A stretch of DNA of 64,000 nucleotides from Certhia americana (GCA_018697195.1 CM031870.1:14060779-14124778), one strand, 5' to 3'; positions 22,401 through 37,400 are shown, counted from the stretch's first letter. Program-made: numbers and translations. The notes: generated by a model not told the origin, from the sequence alone.

Positions 22401-25400
22401 TGGAGGGGGGAGCACAGGGAATCCAACACCACAATCCTGGATTTCTAAGGCTGGACAGCGTCTGTAACCCAACAGCCCCATCACACAAACACCTGAGTTT
22501 GCTGCAGGGCACCTTGCAGGGAGCCGCACCAGGCAAAACGTTCAGCTTCTTAAAATGCCTGATCCTTGCTGTGTGACTTCCTGAGATGTTTTATGGGTTT
22601 GTTTTTTTTTAACATTCAGATCAGCTCCAAATCCTGGCAGGCTCCGTGTCCTTGTTCTGCAGGACACAACCTGTGGTGGCTCCATGGTGGCACTTGGCTC
22701 TTCCCCCAGGGTATCTCCACCCTCCACCGGGGTGTGTGTTTTATCGCAGCAGTAACCTGGCACTAAACCATTCTTTCTTTCTTGATTTAACTGCTGAGCC
22801 CTGTTTGGGAGGGTGAGAACAGGTTTCCCTTGTCATCACAGGAGCAAAAGCTAGAAACAAAGGCTTGGAGAATGAAGGAAGAGCCCTCTTCAAGTTCATT
22901 AAACAAATAAATGTTTATAGAGTAGAGCATCGTGGCTGCTGAAGCCTTTGAGCACTCAGGGAGCGACAGGAAACCTGGAACACTTGAGACAAACAATTAA
23001 ATTTGGATTAAAACCATCTCAGCGTAACTTATATTCCTGTTAATGTTTCCAAACCATCCTTGAAGTTGTTTGTTTAAATATGTTTTTATGCTTCAGTGGC
23101 AACAGTTGAGGGATAATTTGGAAATGTCACACTTGGTGTTTGAGAACACACTTAAATACCACAAATTGAGGCTCCTGAAGCCCTGGTGAGCACAGAGGTG
23201 CTCCTGCCTCCAGATATCCTTGGAGCTGGTGGGGTTAGTCCAAAAAGGTCCTGTACAGACCAGAGGAATTTCTACCAGCAGGTAAAATACCCCAAAATTC
23301 CGGATGTGAGGATGCAGGTGGTGGTGATCTCCAGCTCAGCTCCACGCTCTGCACCGGGGGCCTGGCTGGATCCCCAGTCCTGGTTCCTTGTGGGTGTGGG
23401 CAGGAAGGATGTGGGTCCTCAGGCTCTTTTGGCTGCCAGCTCTTTAAAAACATATTCTGGCTTTTTTTTTTTTTTTCCTGCTTCCTGGTGAATTTTGAGT
23501 GTTTGAAGGGAAGAAGCCTTTTCCTCTGCAGGCTCCTGATACACAGAGGGAATCTGGCGCTCAGCATCAGCCTTGGGGCTGGTTCTTGGCTCACAGCTGG
23601 CTTGGAGACCCCTCCCCTTCCAAAAGGGGGAAAAATAGGAGTTTGGTGGGGAGGGAATGCTCTCCTGTCCGTTCTGGGTTTGCATCTCTCTGCTCTGGCA
23701 GAAGGAGCCCTGGGAGAGGCTTTGGGGTTCAGGGTTTGGGGCAAGGTTGGGGGAGAAACTGCCCCAAGGAGGTGAGGTACAGTAAAAGCTGTGGCAGCTT
23801 TTCTCTTGGATTTATGGGAAAAGGAGGATTTGTTAGGCAAGTTGGGTGTATGAAATGGCAAGGATCTGTCTTCCCCTTGGGAATTTGGTCACTTTGTTCC
23901 TTCTCTGTCTTGCTTTGTGGGTGATCTCTCTCCCATTCCTCTGCTTCTAAAACTTGCAGGCTTATCCTTACAATAAATATTCCTTTTTATTCCTCCTAAA
24001 TACCAGAGGTTCTGCCTTAAATAGTAGCTTTGATTATTTCTTCTGTGGCAGGAAAATATGAGAACAAACCAGGCTGAGGCTTCCTGTGTCTCCTTCTTCA
24101 GGAAGGTGTCTGGATCCTTGGGTTCAGTTCCAGGCTGGTACTGGGAGATGGGATGGGAGGGATGAGCTGATCTCTGGGCAAGATGAGGGAGGGATGTTGT
24201 AGAAAACATCTTCACCAGGGCTGCTTATGGTGGACCTTTAAATAGAGACCTGAGCAGACACGATCTGCCTGCTGAACTCCTGGAGCTTTGGGAAAGGCTG
24301 GGAAAGCAAAATCCTGGCAGCAGCCTTGGGTCAGCGCTGCCACTTGTGAAATAAATAATGCAATTCTTGCACTGCTTACTCACAATTGGCCAGGGCTGCT
24401 CCCTGTAATGAGATCCTCCCCTCGGGGGTGTTTTAAAGGTTACTTAATTAGGTGTAATTGCAGCAGAATAGAAACCTGCTTTGAGGTTCTGAGTGCTTTG
24501 TGGCTGCCAGCTCCTTCAGCAAGTTTGGGAGTCAGATCCCATAAAAACGGCTGGAGCCAGAGGAGTGCTGGGTTATCAGCATCCACCTCAGCCTGGCTGT
24601 TTGTGATGATGAAGCCACAGAAATGAGGGGCTGGGAAGGGAATTCCTGGCTTTGGGGATGGTGCAGCTGTGCTCCCCCCATCCCATGCTCACACTGCAAG
24701 GCTGGGAATGCTCTCTCAGCACGGGGGGGATGGATGTGATCTTACCCCAGACAAATGCTGCATTAGCGGGGATCAGTTCATTTCAGCTGATCCCACTGCA
24801 GCCTGTGGATTTAGGGAGAGTGGGATCTAAAGAGAGCTGCGTGGGCACAGCTGTGTCTTTGGCCCTTTGGGGCTTCAGCAGCTCCAGCACATTTCCCAAA
24901 GGTGAGAAAAGGCTACTCTGACTTCTGTCATCAGCATTTAAAAGTATTATACAATTTTCTTTGAAAGGATTGGTTTAGCCCTGAGAGGTAAGGTGGGTTT
25001 CTAGGGACAAATGAGCGCTTTGGCTCATCCCCTTGTGTTAAACACAGAGGGTGGAGGTGCTGCATCCACCTTTGTGTAATCATGAGAGGCTTTACACGGC
25101 CTGTTCTCACTCAGATGAATTCCTGTGGGCCGCTCCAGGACACACACCCAGCTAAACAGAGAGGAGAGCAGCTGCTGTGAGCCCTCCCTGCTCTTTTTAT
25201 TGCTAAAAAAATACCCTCAGGTATTTGGGGGTATTTATCAGGAATATGTCTTTTTTCTTACCTCCTCTTTGCTTTTAGAGTCTGAGTGGATTAAAGCAGC
25301 CCTGAGAGTTGATTTTATTCCCAGGACAGGACATGGAAGCACTATCCTTGTGAAAGACCATGTGATGTGATGATCTGAGCTCTACCAGCTCCTCTTGGGG

Positions 25401-28400
25401 GGTGCCTGACTGTTGTGGCCACTAGAAATCTCCCACCCTCCTGCACCCTCCAAAGAATGCCTTTTTGGAAGCTGGTGCAGCCTTCATCTCTGCCAGAAAA
25501 TGAGGGAAAACTGCTGGCAGGCTCAGGGGTTGCAGGGGGTGTTGTCTGCCCAGCACATCCCTGAATTCCTTCAGGGATCATGCCTGAAACAAGCACAGTG
25601 GGTATTTTGTCCTGCTGAATCCATCTGCAGCGTGGTGGAGACATGGAGCATCCAGGAGGAGAAAGAAGAGAGGCCTAGAGCTTCCTTTTCCTTTTCCTCC
25701 AACCTGCTAAACAGGGAATTCACAGCTGGGGAATCCTTCACCTCTGTGGGAAACTTCCACTGCGGGGCTGCCAAGCCTTTGTGTGTGAATTTGAATTTGG
25801 AGTTGTCACTGTTGGAAGCTCGGGGTCCTTTGCTGAGCTGACTTCAGTGCATCAAAGCGAGAAAAGTTCCTTTTGTGCTGTGAGGAGGCATCCCAGGGTG
25901 GGGCTCTGGGGTGTCCTTGGCAGTCAAATCCTGGGGTTTTGGAAAGGGGAAACACCCTGGAGTGTGCAGAGGTCTTGGGTAGAGGGGATGTGGGAGTGGG
26001 GATGCTGCAAGGAGTTCTTGGTGTGCTGTTGAGTGGCCTTCCCTCCTTGTCCCCATCTGCTCCATGTCCTTTGCCAGGAGGAATCCCTTGGTCTAGGCCA
26101 TATCCCTGGCACAGGGGTGACCAGAGCCCCCTTGGCACATGTTCCCCCCAGCTGTGCTCAGCCCCAGGCAGCCTGGCTGTCTTCAAGCAGTTTAAACCTC
26201 TCACTTTCCACCAGGATTTAAGTCAGCTACTTAAACCACGTCATCCTCTTTCACTCTTTAATGCTCTGTGCTTCAGCTGCTCGGGCTCCAAGGAGGGTTT
26301 GTAACCAGCCACAGGCACACACAGGAAGCAAAACCTTTATCTGAGGTATTTCTTGCTGGCCAAAAGCAGGACTGTGGCTCCTATCCTGTGGGTTAAGCTT
26401 GGTGTTTGGTTGGTGGAGTGTTCCTGTTGGGTGTTGTGCCAGGAGGAGTGTGAGGGGAGCTGCTAAAACCCTCAAATCTGTCACCTCAGAGCTGCTCACA
26501 TTTACTGGATGGGTCTAAAGCACTTTGAGCCACAGTGCTGGTGGTTTTCCCTGATAAGGTACTGGGTTTAGCCCAGTCATCAAAATGAAGAAATGAGGAA
26601 AACAATCCCAGGCTGTTCCAAGTCCTGGCCAGCCTGGCCTTGGACATTTCCAGAGATCCAGGGGCAGCCACAGCTGCTCTGGGCACCCTGTGCCAGGGCC
26701 TGCCCACCCTCACAGGGAACAATTCCTTCCCAATATCCCATCCAACCCTGCCCTCTGGCAGCTCAAAGCCAATCCCCCTTGTCCCCAGTCCCCCTCCAGC
26801 TCTCCTGAAGCCCCTTTAGGCCCTGCAAGGGGCTCTGAGGAGTCCCTGGATCCTTTTCTTCTCCAGGTGAGCACCCCTAGCTCTCCCAGCCTGGTTCCAG
26901 CTCCATTTCTTGGTGAGAGGAGGAGTCCAGGGGCTGTGGGGGCCAGGCAGGCACAGCAGATATTCTTGTTTTCTGTGCTTTGGGGTTCTTCTGAGTGCCA
27001 GCAGCTGCTCACACTCGGCCTGGTGGTGGTGTCTCAAGTGGAAATGGTGATTTTAAGCCTGGACAGCAAATACAGGCAGGTTTGGCTCAGCACAGACACT
27101 GCCACGGGCTCGGAATTCTTCACCGTGTGGCTTTTGTATCCATAATGTCCGGGTTGGGAAGTTTTCAGAATCATTTCCCCTCATTTCCCCCTGCCCACAG
27201 CCCAATTTAAATACAGAAGTGGCTCTGTTGCCTAAAGCAGATACTTCCCTGGCTGCCCTGTCTGTCCTGCCCTTGCAGTGGGGTGGGTGAGGTGCCCTGC
27301 TGTGGCATTGGCACCAGGGTCTGAAGCCCTCAGTGGTCCTGAGGAGCTGAAAACCACAGAAACTCTGATTTAGAGTGTGTCATGCTAATCCCTTATAGGC
27401 TTATCAAGTCTGATTAAATGTCACTTGCCTCTCTTGTTATCTCTGTACACAGATAACAAATTAAGCGACAGCTTTTGAACTCCAGGCAGCTGCCAGATGC
27501 ATTAACTGGAACTGACACATTCCTACGAGTTGTTTTTATTAGTCTAAAATACCTTTGTTTAACATACAAGAAACCTGACTCACCCAAGATGATGAGTGCC
27601 ATGTGAGTTTAGGAGGTCTGTCTGCCAAAAAAAGTGCTCTAGAAAACTGGAGAAGGTGCTTGTGTTGTCTTCTCCCATTCACAGAATTTCAGGTGAGCTT
27701 GGAAAAGATCTCTGGCACCATCGAGTCCAAGCTGTCACCCATCCCTGCCTTGTCACCAGCCCAAAGCACTGAGGGCTACTTCCAGCCCTTCCCTTGGGCA
27801 TCTGCAGGGATGGGGACTCCAAATTTCCCTGGGCAGCCCCTTCCAGTACCTGACCGCCTTTCCTGGGAAGAAATTCCTCCTGATGTCCAGCTTGAGCCGG
27901 CAGGTGGGCAGGGCTGTGCCCTGGAGGAGTTGGGTTTCCTCCAGAGGCACAGCCTGGAATTCAGTTACAGGACCTGCAGGAGAGGCAGGAGCTGTGCCAG
28001 GGGAGGTTAGGTTGGATTTTAGGAAAAGGTTCTTCCCCCAGAGGGTGCTGGGCACTGCCCAGGCTCCCCAGGGATGGGCACGGCCCCGACGCTGCCAGAG
28101 CTGCAGGAGAGTTTGGACAGGGATGCCCAGGGTGGGATTGTTGGGAGGGTCTGTGCTGATCCAGGGCTTGGATTGGATGGTCCCTGAGGGTCCCTTTCCC
28201 CCAGGATATTCTGTGATTCCATGGTTTCATGGCCTCAGCCCTGTGGGTTCCTCCATGCCAGTGGAACTTTCGCTGCTCCTGTGGGAATGCAGGATGAGCA
28301 AAGCACACGAACACATGGGTGAACAGCTCTAAGTGTGCTGCAGATGTGATTTTCCTATAAAAACACATACCTGGCTTTCAGAAAACCAAGGAGAACTCAA

Positions 28401-31400
28401 ACCAGCCCCCCCAGTGCTGCTGCAGGGTGAGCAGGGCTGGGCTGGGGGCTGAGTCTCCTTTGAAACCTGAGGTTTCCTTCCCTGAAAGGAGAGGTTTGGT
28501 GATTCACCAGCTCCTTCCCCGAGAGCAGACTGAAACCCCAGCGAGTCAAAAGGCTGTGCTCATGAGAGCTGTACAAACCTAGCCCTGGAAACTCCCTCCT
28601 GTGCTCAGGAAGGGGAGGAGGATGTGTGTGGCAGGGGCAGCTTTGGAGTATGGAGCTCACCTTGCATATCCTCACTCACCTCACCAGTTTCCTCCTGGGA
28701 TTGTTGCTCAGCTGGAGGATGTGCTGCAAAAATAGACAAAGGTAGCTCAAAAACTCTCAAATAAGGGGTAAATGTCTGGTTGTCTGAGCTTGAGAAGCAT
28801 CTGGTGTGAAGGATTTTCTGCTCGTGGCAGACTGGAAGGAAGGAAGGAACCAAATGGACTTTTTGGAGACACTTTGGGCCCTGTGGTTTTGCTCTTTGCC
28901 CTTTTTCTTTGAAGATCCCAGACCATCCTCAGCAGGTCTCAGAGTGCCCCTTGCTCCACATGTGTGCTGCTCCAGCATCCCCCATCCCAGCCCTTGACAG
29001 CTGACGTGATTCCTTCCCCCTCAGGCATTGTCTAATTGGGAAAACGTTTCAATTTTACGGCCTAAATTTGTAACATGGAGCAGTTCATTATCACCGAATC
29101 CCCTTAATTGGGCCCTCCTCCCAGGCAGCCTATTACAGAGTTTCCCAATTAAGACAGGACCTCTTTAAAACCCATAAAAATAAACAAATCCCTGGCAAAG
29201 CAGGCCCATGTTACAGGAGACACTGCCCAAAATGCTGCTTCAAGGCTAAGCAATAGTTTCAACACCAACCAAGTCCTAATTAACCCCTTGGTACTGATTA
29301 CTTATGTTCTCTTCAAGGAGAACAGACACAGTTTGGGGTCAGCTCAAGAAATTCACTGTTATTTGCTCAAGTCTTTGTGATAAAGAGGAAGAAGTTGGTT
29401 ATGAAGTGTTTCTGTGCTGGAAGATGCTGTTTCCTGCAAGGATTCCATAGGTAACGCTGGGTTTTTTTTTTTTTGGTTGCAGGTAAAGGACCTAACAAAA
29501 TACCTGGATCCCAGTGGATTGGGAGTTATCAGCTTCGAAGATTTCCATCGGGGGATCAGAGCCATCAAAAATGGAGGTGAGTTTCCTGCTGTGCTGTCAG
29601 TGAGGATGGCAACAGGCCAAATTTAACCCTCCCACAGCTGGGCTGGGAAGCTGCTTGGGGAAAAGCACCTGGGTTTGGTTTTCTGAGAGTTACTGCTCTG
29701 TGCTGGGTAGAGGAGAAGGGGGAGAGGTTTATTTAATTTAATAAGGGTTGGAAAAAGGTGGTAGAGCAGTCATGGTGGTGGTTCCATGTTCTGTTGTTCA
29801 TCAGGAAGGTTCCTTCCTACAAAGGAAGATTCCCTGGGAAATCTTTCCCTCCTGGTTTGGTGTCTCCCACCTGTGTTTTTGGGGGGTTGTTGCTCTCATG
29901 GAGTAGCTGCCACGCTGCTGGAGGTGTCTGTGTGCTGCTGGCTGTCACATCTGCCAAACACTGGCACTGAGCATGGAATCCTGGAATGGTTTGGGTTGGA
30001 GGGGGCCTTAACACTCATCTCACACTGCCATGGGAAGGGATACCTTCCCCTGGAATGGAAATCACCACGCATTTACTAATTTATTGATGAATTTACCAAT
30101 GCATTTATAACCTTCACTCCAGCTGTTTGGAGTATCAACATGCTCAGATGGTTTTTAGCAAGCAGCACATTAAACCAGAACTTTAAACTCCCTGACTGGA
30201 GTCAGGATGATCTTCAAAGAGGCCAGGGCCAATCCCCACGTGGCTCCTGAGGGCTTCTTGCAAGAGCTTAAATGTGAAGTTGCCATTTGAACCCCTTTGC
30301 TGCAGAAGAGGTGCTGTCTTTTCAGTTTGGGTGTTCTTTCAGAGGGTCATTTTGGGCCAGGCATGCTGTTATGGGCAGGGTGTGAGAAATCTGGGAAGCT
30401 CCCTGCTGAGCAGCTGGAGTTCTGAACGTGCAGATGTGAGTTATCATCCTTGCACAATACTGAGCTCTGCTCAGAGAGGCTTGTCTGGGGTTTCAGCCCT
30501 GCTCAACGTGCCCCTGCTGCCAGCCCTGCACATGGAATGTGCTGCAAGGCTGGGAAAGAATCCTTCCCATACAAACTGTGTTGTTCCAGGAGTAAAAATC
30601 CCATCAGAGCAAGGTTTTCTCCTGCTCTTCTGACAGTTGTCCATCCCTCCTCCTTCTCCCCAGTTCCACCCTCACTTTATTTGCTTATTTACTGCAAGGG
30701 TGGGCAGACCAACCAGCTGGGGCTGCCTTTGGATCCCTGGGAGTGTCCAAGGCCAGGCTGGATGTGGCTTGGAGCAGCCTGGGATAGTGGAAGGTTTTGC
30801 TGTTGGAACAAGATGAGCTTTGAGCTCCCTTCCCACCCAAACCACTCCAGCATTATTTGAGCTCAGGATTGCAGTGTTTTGTGGCGGCTCCCAAGTTTCC
30901 TGGTGTAGCCTGACCAATTCCCAGCTGCCAGGAAGCAGGAGGAACTGCAGCACACTATTAATTTGTAATAAATTGCCATTGGAGTAGAGTGTTTGTGAAA
31001 GCCCAGGCTCGTGTTTCTCCTCAATAATTCATCACTTTGGTGTTGTGTTCTAGTAATTGAATGGGAAAAGCAGATCCAGGCAAAGCTTTTAGGGTCTCTA
31101 TTTATTAAATTTGAAAGAGATTGATATGTGTTTATTACAGTGGTTAGGAAGGGCTGAGCTCTCTAACAACACATGGCATTAAATGGTTATAAAAGAAGCC
31201 CAGGGCAGGGAGCAGAGGAGGTTCTTTGAGTCTCACAGCTGAGCATTGCTCACATTGAAGCAATCTGAAGGATTTGCTGCTGCTCTTGAGACAGTCAATA
31301 TTGATCATCCCTTTGTAAGCAAAGCAGAGGTCATGCTGCTGCCGGGTGTCCCTTTTAACAAGGTTTGTTAATTAGCCAGGCCTATTTTCAGCCAGGAAAT

Positions 31401-34400
31401 ATCTCTTGGATTTCTTGGTGCTCTCTAATTCTTGTGTCAGTCCTAGAAGTGAGAGCTGGTGTCAGCTTGGACCTTTTGGTGTCTGTGTTAATGCAGGGTT
31501 TATTTCTGAGGGTGTTCCACTCTTGTCTCCCTCTCCCCTCTCTGGAGAATTCCCTTAGGAGAGCAGCTGGGATTTGCCGCTAGCCTGAAGGTGCAGTTAC
31601 AAGCCCAGCCAAATTTCTTCTGCCAGCTGCATTTCTCCCAGGTGCTTTCGTGTCCACTTGGCCTTTACATGCAGGATGCTGAGCCTCCTGTCCTGTCCTG
31701 TCCCTGTGCCACATCCCACTGCCTGAGGAACAGACTGATCCAGGGCTCCTGGTGCTTGTTCTGCTTCCAGCGTGGAGCAAGAGCCACTGAAACCCTCCCA
31801 CCAAGCCCCAGTGCCTCCCCTCCACTGCCATGGGCCAGCTCTGGTCTCTGTCTGGCCAGGTAATGCTGACTGTGAGGGGACAGAGCAAAAGCATTTGGAT
31901 TTGAGGCTTTAAGGAGAGGGTTTGGCCTCCCCAAAGTGAAGGCTGGATGGGAAAGCACGATTCTCACGGATTTATTTATACCTGCAGTGTGGATGGCCAG
32001 GGAGTGCTTCCAGAGGGTTTCCCTGCTGTGGGAAGTGCTGAGCCTGTGACTCTGGGGTGGCTGAGCTCTGTTCTCAGGCCTGGGGACTGTGGGGGCAGAG
32101 GTGCTGCTGGGACAGGTTCATCTGCCCATGGTCTACTGTGTTCCAGCCCCTTCCTGCTCTTTTCCTTCCCTTGCTCCACAAGGAGTGGCTTCCCTGCTTT
32201 TGAAATCTCTGAATGGTGCCTGAGTGACTGGCCAGTCTGCACAGCACAGGGAGAAATGTGAATCCAGCACTGGCAGCCTGTTGGGGGGGGATAAATAACT
32301 CTGAAAGTGCAATTTTACAGCTTGGGATGGTAAAACTTGAGAAACTGATAACAGAGGGAAGGCAGTAATGAAGGAGAGTATGATGCTTACAAAAAGTTGG
32401 GTTTGGAGGCCTGAAGAATTCTCAGCCAGAGGAAGACCTGGTGCTTCTGGCTACCATCAGTGAGATCCAAGGGAAGAGAAGCAGGGAAGGAGTCAGTGTG
32501 ACTGTTGCAGTCATCACGGTGAGGAGCTCCAGCTTGTGGAGGATCCCCTCAGGGAGAAACAGGAGCCAGGGATTGCATCCCAGCCCCTTGGCAAACTCAG
32601 CCTGGGAGAAAGGAGCCTGTTTGTGTGGCAAGGAGCTGCCCTGGGCTGGGGTCTGGAATCACCAGCTGAGGTGCCTGGACCAAGGAGCAGCTCTGCTCCT
32701 CTGTGTCCTGGCTGCAGGAACAGCTGGAGGGAGGGGTTGGTGGCAAACATGAAGGATGGGCTGGATCAGCCACAGCTGGATGCAGGCACACAAGCAGGCC
32801 TGAGCTCACCAGCAGATCCCTTCCCTCGTCAAGGTGTTAAAAACCTTTCAGACACCTGGTTTTCCTTCACCACTCAGCAGGACAATCTGAACATCTCTCT
32901 GCTCACACTGCAACTCACAAGTTGTGTCATTCACACCCATCCTCGGAGCTGAAACATCTGAAACATCTTCCAGGGAGCAGCCCGCTGGGAAGGGGCTCTG
33001 GGAGGTGCCCCTGCACACAGGGGGATTGCTGGAAGTGCCAGGCAGGGAAAGGTGCATTCCTGGAGCTCCCAGCCTCATCCACCCCTTCTGTCTTGGCTTC
33101 TGATCCCTGAACAAAGGGGCCCCTGTGCACTGAGAACAGACAGTGCAGCCACTGAGGGATGGATGTGTCCAGGAGCACAGGGGAGGGCCCGAGGATGGAA
33201 ACAGTCACATCTCTTTTTTTTTATTATTGTTTATTTTTTAAATGCTTCAACTAAAAGCCCTTTGGATTTGGGGTGATGGAAAATCCAGCTCAAGAGCCAA
33301 CACCTAAACCTGGAAGCTCTAAGAGAGTTCCTGTTTGCAAGGAGGAAGACTTGGGAGATCCCTGGCAGTACCAGCTTTGGAGGAGCTGGATCAGGAACCC
33401 ACTGTGCCAAAGGAAAGATCCTCCAGGGGCTGAATAAGGGGCTTGAAGCAGGAGGAGCATCTTCAGCTCCCCAGAGACACTTCCAAAGGCTGGCTGGAGG
33501 GAAAAGTGTGGAGCTGGGAAGCTGGGGCAGGCAGGGCAGGATGCTGAATAGGAAATACAGGGCTGGGGGTCAGGCTGTGGTAATGCCTTGTGGAGGCTGA
33601 GCTGGAACAGAGACCAGGCAGAGCAAAAAGATAAAGCAGGGATTTATTAAAAGGCCTCACTGGGCACAGTGGACTGTGTCACCTGGACTGCACAAGAGCC
33701 CAGCTGGGCTATGCTCAAGATGGACCCAAAATGGTCACAAAAAATGGGTGCCTGGTCACAAGGTCTCACACTTTGATAAGTTCTGGTCCATTTGCATATT
33801 AGAATCAATTGTCCAGCCATAGCTCAGGTTATGAAGCTCCATTCTCGTTGTTTTTTCTTCTCACCTCACCATTGTTTTTGTTCTTGGGCCTGAAAGTTGT
33901 CATTTGTCCCCAACTGGAGAAGGAATTGTTTTGTCTGCCTACTCTGTGAAGAGAGCTCAGTAGCACTGAATATGAAACCTAAAACTACCCATCAAAACAG
34001 CACAGAATCTAAAAAAATAGAAAAGCTAAGACTTAAGGCATCAGTGGCTCTGCCCAGAGCCTGTGGGGGAGCACCACATTCCTAATTGGAACTGGCAGCA
34101 GTGGGAGTTGCTGTTGGGATGAGCCTTTGTGGGGCTGCAGCTGTCTGACCCTGGGGACATCCCTGGGAATGCTTCCACAGGTTCTGCAGCCGTGTCCAGA
34201 AAGGTTGGTGAGCTCCTGGTAGCTGAGGGTCAGCTGGGAATTTCCTGAGAGGATAGCCCACATCCAGCCGTTCCCCAAATGGAGGATGTGAGCGTTGTAC
34301 CTCAAAGGCTCAGAGCCAGGAGGGAGCTGCACATCAGCTCCCAAAACCAGATCCGAGGGTTCATCCCGGTGCAAACTGCATTCCACATTCCCTGCTCCCA

Positions 34401-37400
34401 CTGCAGGCGGTGCCTCAGGAGCTGACAGTACTCAGATGCCACCTGGGAGCCCAGAAGCCACTCGGTGCCACTCAGAGCCACTACTGGGCAGCTCGTGGTG
34501 GTCCAGGATGAGCCCTGGAGAGCCTGGCTGGCTGTCCTGGTGACCCCAATCCTGCTGGCTCCGCAGGGTGTTCCCAGGAGTTTGGTACCCACTGAGGTAA
34601 CCCCTGGTTGCTTTGTGTGGAGGCTTTTTCCCCTTCTGTAGGATCTGCATTGCAGATGGCTTTTGCTACGCAAAAGGGAAGCTTCCCTTGCCCAGGGATA
34701 ATTCCAGAAGCCAAAGCTTGCATTCCCTTCCTCTCCCAATGCCGTGGTTGTTTCTGGAGCTGCCTGTGTGCATCCTCTGTCCCACCTGGGTGCTGGAAGT
34801 GCAGCAGGCCACTGCTGACACCTGAGCAGGCGCCCTCAGCGGGGGTGGCCAGGCCCGATGGAATATTCCAGGCGTTTGCTTTTTAAGAGGAAAGCCTTGC
34901 CCAAGGCTCAGCAGATGGAAGCAGAGCTCGTGTGCACGTTTGACTAAACTCGGTGAGTATCTGGCACCGCTTTGAGCACTTCCTACGTTCCCCTCGGATC
35001 TGCTGATCCCTGGATTCATGCAGCACTGCTGCAGAGGAGACCTTCCCGCTGTTCCTGCCTGTTCCTAACCCTGGGTAAACCACCATCCACAGGGACACAG
35101 CTCCTTTGATGGCTGAAGGTAGGACAGATGCCTTTTTGTGTACAGCTGGCGTGCAGGGAATGGGGGCTGCCATGAATGGGAAATCAAGATTGATTCATGA
35201 GAAAGAATAAAACCCAAATTGCTCTCATTATGTCTTCTGCATTTTTTTTTATTTTTTTTTTTTCCTTTGCATTTTGCTGTGTTCTGGCAAATCCATGTGG
35301 ATGTGCTATACATACTGCTGGTGGGGATAAGGACTTTAGGAAGATGAGTGTTAATTCTGCCCCTGAAAGGAGTGGAGATTTAAATGGCTCTTTAAAATTT
35401 ATATGGATACTTGAAAAAAAATATATAATCCCTGTGCTGTTCTTGGGAGCTCAGGGTTCTGCTCATCTCTGGTGCAGGAGGATGATTATAGCACCAGGAT
35501 TGTGCTTGTCAAGCTTGGGGGCCACGTGCCTGTCTGTGCCCCCTTCTGCCAGGGACAGGAGCAGCCAAGGCTTTCTTGGAATTGATTTGGATTTTTTCCC
35601 TTGAAATAGTGGCCCTCAGAGGGTTGTATTGGAAATCTCTGGGCCTGCCCATAAAACTGTGTGAGGGCTTTGCTGGGGTTTTTTAGTCCAGAGAAAAGGA
35701 GGCTCAGGGGGGAGCTTCTGGCTCTGCACAGCTCCCTGACAGGAGGGGACAGCCAGGGGGTGAGTCAGGCTCTGATCCCAGGGAACAGGGACAGGAGGAG
35801 AGGAAACGGCATCAATCTGTGCCAAGAGAGGTTCAGGTTGGGCATCAGGAGGAATTTCCTCCAGGAAAGGGTGGCCAGGCATTGGAAGGGGCTGCCCAGC
35901 TGGGTGCTGTAGTCCCCATCCCTGGAGGTGTCCAAGGAAAGCCTGGATGTGGCACTCAGTGCTCTGGGCTGGTGACAAGGTGGGCACCGGGCACAGATTG
36001 GACTCGATGATCTCAGAGGTCTTTCCAGACTCAATGATTTGGGATTCTGGGATTCTGTTGAGTCTGTGTAACTCTGTGCTGTCAGGAATGCGTAATTAGG
36101 AGCATGAGGGATGGAGCTGAGCTGTTTTGGGGGAGCTCTGTGGTCACAAGGACCTGGGGTCTGTCTCCATCCCCCTGCTGACAGGGTTGGGTGTGTGCAG
36201 GGCACAGAGACCCATCTGTGGGGGGCTGATCCTCTGTGTGGAGATGCAGACAGCAGGAGAACTAAGCAGGTGTGAATCCAGCCCAGCTGGAGGCTGTTCC
36301 AGGGAAGAGCAGGACACAGGTACAGCCCCAGGGTGGGGGCATTGAGGTGGGTGCTCCTTTCCTCCAGCCACAGTGTCCTTGGAGAAGAAAAGTCCCTCTC
36401 CTGCTCCAAGGAGCCCCAAAAATGCTCCTGTGTGTGTGGAGAACTTTCTCTCCAGCTGTGCAGCCTCCAGGATCCAGCAGATCCTGGCTGCAGCCCTCTT
36501 CCCCATGGCAGTGGGAGCAGGGAGGGGAGCATCCTCACTTGGATGAGTGAGGGTAAGTTTTTGTTCCCCTTGGAAGCTGGAGCAGCTGAGAGTGGAACCA
36601 CAGATCACACTGTTCTCGAGCTCTTCTGAGTCACTATTTCTGCTATAATACAGACACAGAATCACTTTGGAATAAAGGAAAAGTCCTTTAGAATCATTGA
36701 ATCCAAGCATTAATGAATCTGATAATGATATACCAGGGCAAGGACTCGGATGCTGATGGAGAGGGGGACACTTCTGGCTCAGCAGAGCAGTTTTTTCACT
36801 TGCATTTCTCTTCTGCTTTCCATAAACACTTGTTTGTATTGAATTTCTCAATGTGGCAGCTGGGTGAAGGGTGACACGGGGGGTGGGGGGGGGGACAGGC
36901 TGCTCTGCCCCGGGTGCTCCGTGGCTGAGAGGGAGCTGTGCTTCCCAAAAACAGCCTGGCAGATGACATACTGCATTGACCTACTTTCGGGAGAGGCGCA
37001 GAAGTGTTGGGAGAGCTGTGTCCGTGGGCAGCTCCGGGATGAGAGCAGCGAGGAATCCTTCAAAACTGCCGGAACGCTCCAGGGGCCTGGGAACGGGAGA
37101 CTGGCACAGGAATCTCTGCCCCTCTGAGAATTCCTTCTTTAGCAATCTCTCCCCTTTTATGAATTCCTGCTTTGGAGCATGTGCTTGAGAAATCTGGCTG
37201 TGTCCAGCCAGCGTCGTGGAGTGTAACAGGTCCAAAATGCACCCTCAGTCGGAGGGAGTTCTGGTACAAAGCTGGGATTAAAGCTGGGGTCAAATCCCCG
37301 AAGAATCACTGTCAGTTCAGTGTTCCTTGAGAGGGAAAAGCATTGCTGTGTAGCCAGATCCCCTGGAAATCAAAGCTATTTCCAGAGTGGAGAGACTTCC

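Larger units (their letters stand above)
10443..29482 (+). other. RAB11FIP3: RAB11FIP3 intron 1 (19,040 bp)
   Basis: It contains the CR1 and LTR copies listed separately. The segments 10901-12175, 12419-14937, 18690-20581, 21177-21807 and 22289-26600 look single-copy and show no gene or RNA I can identify. Segments 16560-16860, 27380-27600 and 28990-29330 are AT-rich, look unique and are discussed as possible regulatory elements. It ends in a 14-T run before the TTGCAG acceptor. Confidence 0.85.
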
